In this document: one piece after another, positions 58,459-64,000 of the stretch
Layout: every line of letters begins with the position of its first letter
Numbering within the stretch: the first letter of the stretch is position 1
DNA from: Frankia casuarinae
Lineage (GTDB): Bacteria > Actinomycetota > Actinomycetes > Frankiales > Frankiaceae
DNA length: 64,000 bases
Assembly: GCF_000013345.1 (NCBI RefSeq)
Contig: NC_007777.1
Span: 5,084,001-5,148,000, forward strand
Reading direction: 5' to 3'
Made by a program: the position numbers and the translations under genes
The notes under the pieces: generated by a model
The model's input: only the letters and a program-made list of their open reading frames with translations
What the model was told of the DNA's origin: nothing
The model's database searches: none

Positions 58459-60827
58459 TGGCGCTGCCGATCGGTAGGAGCCCTGGAGAACCTGGAGAAG
58501 CGGACGCGCCCCGGGTGGTTTCCGAGGTTACGGCGTTCACCATCGGCGACACGGAGACCACATCTGGTAACGCAGAGTCGTCCAATGTGACCGGCAGGTC
58601 CACCACCCCGGTCGAGACGTCCGGAGGAGACCCTGTGGCCACCGACCATGCAGCCGGATCTCGGGACGCCGGGCGGCGCCCACCCTGGCCCGTCCGGCGA
58701 CCGCGGGTCCGCCGCTCGCCGAGCAGGCATCCGGTGACGACGGTTCCCTCGCCGCCAATGCCGTCCACCATCGCCGCCGGAGGCGACAGCGACATCCGGG
58801 CCGTCCTGCGGATCCCCGCGTTCCGCCGGATGTGGATTCAGCTCAGCCTGTCCAGCCTGGGTGACTGGATGGGTCTGCTGGCAACCACCGCACTGGTGAC
58901 CCAGCTCCAGGAGAGCTTCTCCGGGCAGGCGTACGCCATCGGCTCGCTGCTGATCGTCCGGTTGATGCCGGCCCTGATCCTGGGCCCACTCGCCGGTGCC
59001 CTCGCCGACAGGCTGGACCGCCGGCTGACCATGGTCGTGACGGACGTCATGCGGTTCGGGCTGTTCATGTCGATCCCGATCATCGGGACGCTCAAGTGGC
59101 TGCTCATCGCATCGTTCCTGGTGGAGGCGGTCACCCTGGTGTGGGCGCCGGCGAAGGACGCGAGCGTCCCGCACCTGGTGCCCAAGGAGCGGCTCGCGGC
59201 CGCCAACACCCTCAGCCTGATCATGACCTACGGCACGGCCCCGATCGCCGCGACGATCTTCACGATGCTTGCGACGATCTCACGGACGCTCGGCTCCAGC
59301 GTGTCGTTCTTCCATGACTCCTCGGTCGACCTCGCGTTGTACTTCAACGCGGCGACGTTCCTCGGCTCGGCAATCGTGATCTGGGGACTGAAGGGCATCG
59401 GACGGGCCGCGCGGCCGGAGACCGGCCCCGAGCCCGGGTTCTTGGCCTCCATCACCGAGGGATGGCGCTACGTCGGCCAGGACAAACTGGTCCGCGGACT
59501 CGTCGTGGGCATCCTGGGCGGGTTCGCCGGCGCCGGCTGCGTCATCGCCCTCGGCCGGCTCTACGTCGAGATCCTGGGCGGCGGCGACTCCGCGTACGGG
59601 GTGCTCTTCGGCGCGGTGTTCGTCGGCCTCGCCGCCGGCATGGCCGCCGGTCCCAAGCTGCTCGGCGACTACAGTCGGACCCGCCTGTTCGGCGTCTGCG
59701 TGACCGGGGCGGGTATCACCCTGGTGATCGTCGCGATCATCCCGAACCTGGTCATCGCCTGCATCCTCGTGGTCGCGGTGGGGGCGTTCGCCGGCGTGGC
59801 CTGGGTGACCGGATACACCCTGCTCCAGGCCGAGGTCTCCGACGAGCTGCGGGGGCGCACCTTCGCCCTGGTGCAGTCGCTGGTCCGCATCGACCTGCTG
59901 CTCGTGCTCGCCGCCGCGCCCGGCCTGGTTGGCCTCATCGGCTCGCACAGGATCCATCTGTGGGGCGACATCAACGTCCGCGCGGACGGCGTCACCGCGG
60001 TCCTGCTCGCCGGCGGTCTGCTCGCCGTCGCGGTCGGCCTGTTCTCCTATCGGCAGATGGACGACCCGACCGGAGCCGCGGTCTGGCCCGAGCTGTGGAA
60101 CGCGCTGCGCGGCCGGCGGCCGGCGGCCACACGTCCCCGCCGCACCGGCCTGTTCATCGCGATCGAGGGCATCGATGGCGCCGGCAAGAGCACACAGGTG
60201 GAGCTGCTACGAACGTGGCTCGCCTCCTCCGGCCGGGAGGTGGTGGTGACCTCCGAATCCGGCGGCACCGCACTGGGAACGGGCCTGCGAGAACTGCTCC
60301 TCGACCCGACGGTACGGCTGCACCCCCGGACCGAGGCGCTGCTGACCGCGGCGGACCGCGCCGAACACGTCGCGCAGGTGATCGAACCCGCGCTGGCCCG
60401 GGGAGCGATCGTCATCACCGATCGTTACGTCGACTCGTTCATCGCCTTCCAGAGCGTGAGCCAGGCCCTCAGCACCGACGAGCTGTCCGTCCTCACCCAG
60501 TGGGCGACGCACGCGCTGCTTCCCGACGTCACGGTCCTGTTGGATCTGCCGGCCGAGATCGTCCTGCGCCGCGCGCGGATGACCGCGTATCCTGATCCGC
60601 CGCCGGGGCCGCCGGGGCCGCCGGACGGCCCGGCCGAGGCGGACGACGCCGGGAAGTTGACCTTCCAGGGCCGGGTACGCGACACGTTCCGTCGGCTGGC
60701 GCAGAAGGAGCCCGATCGTTACCTTCCGCTAGACGCGACGCGGTCACCGGAGGAGATCCACGCCGAGATCCGCTCGTTCATGGCCAGCCGCATCGATCGG
60801 CCAGCCGTCCTGCTCGGTGTGCTCTGA
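58458..60827 (+). CDS. MFS transporter-thymidylate kinase fusion
   Basis: This is a 789-residue protein. After a disordered ~110-residue start, an MFS-like membrane domain (about 110-550) begins ILRIPAFRRMWIQLSLSSLGD-like, with the loop motif LADRLDRRLTMV. The C-terminal ~220 residues are thymidylate kinase: P-loop FIAIEGIDGAGKSTQVELL and ITDRYVDSFIAFQ. The usual TREPGGT reads TSESGGT here. The same fusion is known beside topA in Streptomyces (SCO3542). It is coupled to topA by TGATG. The role of the membrane half is unknown. Confidence 0.9.
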   Translation: MALPIGRSPGEPGEADAPRVVSEVTAFTIGDTETTSGNAESSNVTGRSTTPVETSGGDPVATDHAAGSRDAGRRPPWPVRRPRVRRSPSRHPVTTVPSPPMPSTIAAGGDSDIRAVLRIPAFRRMWIQLSLSSLGDWMGLLATTALVTQLQESFSGQAYAIGSLLIVRLMPALILGPLAGALADRLDRRLTMVVTDVMRFGLFMSIPIIGTLKWLLIASFLVEAVTLVWAPAKDASVPHLVPKERLAAANTLSLIMTYGTAPIAATIFTMLATISRTLGSSVSFFHDSSVDLALYFNAATFLGSAIVIWGLKGIGRAARPETGPEPGFLASITEGWRYVGQDKLVRGLVVGILGGFAGAGCVIALGRLYVEILGGGDSAYGVLFGAVFVGLAAGMAAGPKLLGDYSRTRLFGVCVTGAGITLVIVAIIPNLVIACILVVAVGAFAGVAWVTGYTLLQAEVSDELRGRTFALVQSLVRIDLLLVLAAAPGLVGLIGSHRIHLWGDINVRADGVTAVLLAGGLLAVAVGLFSYRQMDDPTGAAVWPELWNALRGRRPAATRPRRTGLFIAIEGIDGAGKSTQVELLRTWLASSGREVVVTSESGGTALGTGLRELLLDPTVRLHPRTEALLTAADRAEHVAQVIEPALARGAIVITDRYVDSFIAFQSVSQALSTDELSVLTQWATHALLPDVTVLLDLPAEIVLRRARMTAYPDPPPGPPGPPDGPAEADDAGKLTFQGRVRDTFRRLAQKEPDRYLPLDATRSPEEIHAEIRSFMASRIDRPAVLLGVL

Positions 60828-60869
60828 CCGACGCGCTCCGGACCGGCGTGGCTCGGGGATGATGGCCCG

Positions 60870-62114
60870 GTGACGGTCTGGGAGACGCTTGTCGGGCAGG
60901 ACGCGGTGGTCGCGGCGCTGAGCGCCGCGGCGTCCGCCGCGAGTGCCGGGCTCGCGAGTGGAGGCGGCGCGCCGGCTGCCGCCCGTGCCGGGATGACGCA
61001 CTCGTGGCTGTTCACCGGACCCGCCGGGGCAGGTCACCAGGACGCGGCGCGCGCCTTCGCCGCAAGCCTCACCTGCGAGAACGAGCCGCCGGGCTGCGGC
61101 GAGTGCACCGGCTGCCACACCGTGCTCACCGACACGGCCACCGATCTGCGAACCGTGCAACCGGAGGGGCTCTCGCTCGGTGTGAAGGACGTGCGCGCGC
61201 TGGTACGCGACGCCGCCAGCGCCCCGACGGCCGGCCGCTGGCGCATCCTGCTGATCACCGATGCGGACCGGCTCACCGAGGCCGCGGCGAACGCCCTGCT
61301 GAAGGCCCTCGAGGAGCCGGCGGATCGGGCGGTGTTCCTGCTCTGCGCCCCCTCCGTGGAGGACGTGCTGCCCACCATCCGTTCCCGCTGCCGGACGGTC
61401 GCGCTACGGCTGCCCTCGGCCACGGACGTCCGCGACGCGCTGGTTCGCGAGGGAGTCAACGAGCAGGTCGCCGAGACGGCGGCGCGGGCTTCCCAGGGTC
61501 ATCTGGCCCTGGCGCGCCGGCTCGCCTCGGATGAGCGGGTCCGGGCCAACCGGGCGGCGGTGTTGCGTATCCCGGCCCGGCTCGGCCGGGTCGGTGACTG
61601 CCTGGCCGCGGCGGCCGATCTGGTGAGCGCGGCGAACGCCGACGCGGAGGCCGCGAATGCGGAACGCGACGAGGTGGAGACCGAGGCGCTGAAAACCGCG
61701 CTCGGCGTCGGTGCCACGGCGGTCGGCGGGAAGTCCAGGTCCGCGCGGGCCCCGAAGGCGGGGGCCAAGGGCCGGACGATGGTGGTGCGGGGTGCCGCGG
61801 GGGCGCTCAAGGAGCTGGAGCGGACCCAGAAGAGCCGAGGTCGCCGCACCGTCCTCGATGCGCTGGATCGGGCCCTGGTGGACCTCGCGGGGCTGTACCG
61901 GGATGTCCTGGTCCAACAGCTCGGCGCCGGTGTCGACGCGATTCATCCTGATCACTGCGTCGAGGCCGCCGGATACGCCGCGGCCTGCACTCCGGAACAG
62001 ACACTGCGCCGGCTGGAGGCTGTCCTCGCGACCCGGGCGTCACTGGCCAGAAATCCCGGCCTCGTCCCACTGCTCGCGGTGGAGTCGCTCACCCTCGCGC
62101 TGCGCGACACCTGA
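60870..62114 (+). CDS. holB: DNA polymerase III delta-prime subunit
   Basis: This 414-residue clamp-loader subunit starts at GTG 60870. The Walker A position reads GPAGAGHQDAA, lacking the Lys, which is normal for the non-hydrolysing delta-prime. Zinc ligands are in CENEPPGCGECTGC, and the sensor motif SRC is in TIRSRCRTV. A Lys/Arg/Ala insertion (about residues 280-310) is lineage-specific. Gene order topA-tmk-holB is conserved in Streptomyces. Confidence 0.93.
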   Translation: MTVWETLVGQDAVVAALSAAASAASAGLASGGGAPAAARAGMTHSWLFTGPAGAGHQDAARAFAASLTCENEPPGCGECTGCHTVLTDTATDLRTVQPEGLSLGVKDVRALVRDAASAPTAGRWRILLITDADRLTEAAANALLKALEEPADRAVFLLCAPSVEDVLPTIRSRCRTVALRLPSATDVRDALVREGVNEQVAETAARASQGHLALARRLASDERVRANRAAVLRIPARLGRVGDCLAAAADLVSAANADAEAANAERDEVETEALKTALGVGATAVGGKSRSARAPKAGAKGRTMVVRGAAGALKELERTQKSRGRRTVLDALDRALVDLAGLYRDVLVQQLGAGVDAIHPDHCVEAAGYAAACTPEQTLRRLEAVLATRASLARNPGLVPLLAVESLTLALRDT

Positions 62115-62266
62115 CAACCGGCGACCGGCGACCGGCGGTGGGGACGAACCGGCGTAATGGCCTGTCTGGGCGGAAGGCCGGGCATATCCTGATCGCGACG
62201 CGGACATGCCCTTCGACCAGGTCCGCCCGGGCGGGACCCGGCGGGCGCAGGGAGGTGACCGGTCGG

Positions 62267-63214
62267 ATGCCGATGATGTGCGCGGTGGCGTTCTCCCCAC
62301 GGGGCAAGCTCTACTATGCCGATCCTGGTTCCTGCAGCCCCCGGGTCGGCGACCGGGTGCTCGTCCCCACCGAGGAGGGCCCCGAGGTCGCCACCTGCAT
62401 GTGGGCGCCCCAGTGGGTCAGCGACGACATCGGCGACCTGCCGGTGCTCGTCGGGATGGCCGACGCGTCCGACATCCAGCGCGAGCAGGTCTCCCGGCGC
62501 CGACGCGCCCGGGCGCGTGTCGCGGCCCGCCGCCTGGCCCGTGAGCATGACCTGCCGATGAAGATCGTCGGTGTTGACCACGTGATGGCCACCGGCGGCT
62601 ACACGGTCTACTTCAGCGCGGAAGGCCGCGTCGACTTCCGTGAACTGGTGCGGGATCTCAACCGGACGCTGGTGGCGCGGGTCCAGCTGCGGCAACTGTC
62701 CGCCCGCGACAGCGCCCGGGTCCAGGGCGGGATCGGTTCCTGCGGCCGCGACCTGTGCTGCGCCACTTTTCTCAACGACTTTGAGCCGGTGAGCCTGCGG
62801 ATGGCCAAGGAGCAGAACCTCGCCCTCAATCCGATGCGCATCAGCGGGGCATGCGGCCGGCTGATGTGCTGCCTGCGTTACGAACATCCCCTCTACGAGG
62901 AGTTCGCCGAAGCCGTGCCCGCGGTCGGAGACCGGGCGACGACCCCACACGGTGCGGGCCGGGTCGTGCGGCACGATGTTCCGCGTCAGCAGGTGGTCGT
63001 GGTTCTCGACGGCGGGGGCCGGACCTCGTGCGACCGCGCGGATGTCTGCGCCTCCCGGCGGGTCCACGACACCGCCCACCCCGGTGGCTTGGCGGGATGC
63101 TCCCCCCCGGGCAGCACCTCTACAGCCGGCGGGGAAACGACGACAGGAGGGGAAACGACGACAGGAGGGGAAACGACGGCCCTGCGGGAAGGACGTCACG
63201 GGTCGAAGCGGTAG
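62267..63214 (+). CDS. ricT: PSP1-domain protein (RicT/YaaT-like)
   Basis: This 315-residue protein starts at ATG 62267, after GGGAGG. The PSP1 signatures are SCGRDLCCATFLNDF and GACGRLMCCLRYEHPLYEEF. In Bacillus RicT works in the RicAFT iron-sulfur complex that affects RNA maturation and development; RicA/RicF are not visible here. The C-terminus has a threefold 17-19-bp repeat giving GGETTT. It follows holB, as in many bacteria. It overlaps the response-regulator gene tail to tail by 19 bp. Confidence 0.9.
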   Translation: MPMMCAVAFSPRGKLYYADPGSCSPRVGDRVLVPTEEGPEVATCMWAPQWVSDDIGDLPVLVGMADASDIQREQVSRRRRARARVAARRLAREHDLPMKIVGVDHVMATGGYTVYFSAEGRVDFRELVRDLNRTLVARVQLRQLSARDSARVQGGIGSCGRDLCCATFLNDFEPVSLRMAKEQNLALNPMRISGACGRLMCCLRYEHPLYEEFAEAVPAVGDRATTPHGAGRVVRHDVPRQQVVVVLDGGGRTSCDRADVCASRRVHDTAHPGGLAGCSPPGSTSTAGGETTTGGETTTGGETTALREGRHGSKR

Positions 63215-63930
63215 CCCATCCCGCGCAGGGTCGTGACCAGCCGGCGCTGCGGTGGACGACCCTCGACCTTGGTTCGTACCCGCCGGACGTGCTCGGTGAC
63301 GGTGGCGGGGTCCTGGAACCGCGTGCCCCACACCTGCTCGAGGAGTTCCTCCCGGCTGAAGACCCGCCGAGGATGCCGGGCGAGGAAGGCCAGCAGCTCG
63401 TACTCGCGCGCGGTCAGATCGATGCGCTCCCCGGCGACGGCGACCTCGCGGGCCCGCAGGTCGATGGAGACGTCTCCGTAGACGAGCGGGTCGCTGCCGT
63501 CCCCGGTGCGCTGCGGCGGCGGTTCCGCCGGCCGTCGGCGAAGCCGGGCGCGCACCCTGGCCACCAGTTCTCGCAGCGAGTAGGGCTTCACGACGTAGTC
63601 GTCCGCGCCCAACTCGAGGCCGACCACCCGGTCGACCTCCTCGGCCCGCCCGGTGAGCATGATCACCGGAACCTCGCTGGTCTGGCGGAGGCGGCTCAGG
63701 ACGGCGAAGCCGTCCATCCTGGGCATCGCGACATCCAGCACCACCAGATCGATCTCGGTGGTCTGGAAGAGCCGAAGAGCGGCCTCGCCGTCCGCGGCCT
63801 CCAGCACCCGATAACCGAATCTCTCCAGGCTGCGCGCAAGTGCTATGCGAGATGCCTCATCGTCCTCAGCGACGAGGAGCGAGGCTCCTCGCGTCGTCGC
63901 TGCTGGTGCAGCGTCTCCGGCCCCGGTCAT
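63196..63930 (-). CDS. OmpR-family response regulator
   Basis: This 244-residue protein has a receiver domain with acidic pocket EDDE, phospho-acceptor D in LVVLDVAMPRMDGFA, T in MLTGRAE and K in DDYVVKPYS. A winged-helix output domain follows (LTAREYELLAFLARHPRRVF; VTEHVRRVRTKVEG; TTLRGMGYRF). A cognate histidine kinase would lie beyond the window or elsewhere, as upstream DNA ends at 64000. The regulon is unknown. Confidence 0.93.
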   Translation of the reverse strand: MTGAGDAAPAATTRGASLLVAEDDEASRIALARSLERFGYRVLEAADGEAALRLFQTTEIDLVVLDVAMPRMDGFAVLSRLRQTSEVPVIMLTGRAEEVDRVVGLELGADDYVVKPYSLRELVARVRARLRRRPAEPPPQRTGDGSDPLVYGDVSIDLRAREVAVAGERIDLTAREYELLAFLARHPRRVFSREELLEQVWGTRFQDPATVTEHVRRVRTKVEGRPPQRRLVTTLRGMGYRFDP

Positions 63931-64000
63931 GGTGCGAAACCCTACGCATCCTCATCGGAACCACTGCGACCGGGGGTGGCGATTTACGGTGTTGCAGCAC

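Overview
This is high-GC actinobacterial chromosome. The gene order from about 20.2 kb to 62.1 kb follows, as I remember it, a conserved actinobacterial block (Mycobacterium tuberculosis Rv3683 down to Rv3644c; Streptomyces coelicolor SCO3540-SCO3580): metallophosphoesterase, class A PBP with PASTA domain, WhiB, two ArsA-like ATPases, DUF4177, RidA, MBL hydrolase, Crp, nth, Nudix, MarP, epoxide hydrolase, tad pilus locus, MrfA helicase, bldG, H+-pyrophosphatase, topA, tmk and holB. Codon use and the mixture of genes suggest Frankia or a close relative, but that genus call is inference.

Layout. (1) 0.2-4.6 kb: phosphate ABC transporter pstS-C-A-B on the minus strand, with a three-unit PHO box before pstS and a strong hairpin between pstS and pstC. 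(2) 5.6-10.3 kb: a short conserved-looking ORF, an archaeal/eukaryal-type ProRS, a divergent UMP-kinase paralogue and an orphan branched-chain-amino-acid-type binding lipoprotein. (3) 10.6-20.1 kb: a complete pSAM2-like actinomycete integrative and conjugative element (AICE) inserted in a tRNA-Pro(CGG) gene and bounded by 45-bp direct repeats. It carries GntR repressor KorSA, activator Pra, a run of zinc-knuckle microgenes joined by stop/start overlaps, an FtsK-type translocase TraSA, rolling-circle initiator RepSA, Xis and Int. (4) 20.2-42.3 kb: cell-wall, redox, cAMP and stress-protection genes. The class III adenylate cyclase and Crp are convergent neighbours, and nth carries an in-frame amber codon. 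(5) 42.4-48.2 kb: a tight-adherence (tad/Flp) pilus operon preceded by two strong RNA hairpins, the first a candidate 6C RNA. (6) 48.2-64 kb: MrfA-type helicase, BldG and an ATPase partner, H+-PPase, topoisomerase I, an MFS-thymidylate kinase fusion, DNA polymerase III delta-prime, a PSP1/RicT protein and an OmpR-family response regulator.

How they work together. The AICE is laid out as a regulated module: KorSA operators cover the pra promoter, Pra should switch on rep-xis-int, and the element restores the tRNA and supplies a replacement terminator hairpin. The tad genes form a tightly overlapping operon. nth-nudix-cupredoxin-marP form another, concerned with damage and acid/redox stress. 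Short tandem repeats recur in intergenic DNA and, in frame, at protein ends, so replication slippage looks active in this genome. The most interesting observations are the AICE microgene chain, the nested palindrome before repSA, the amber codon in nth at a conserved Gln, the paired proS/pyrH paralogues, and the RNA hairpins before the tad operon.
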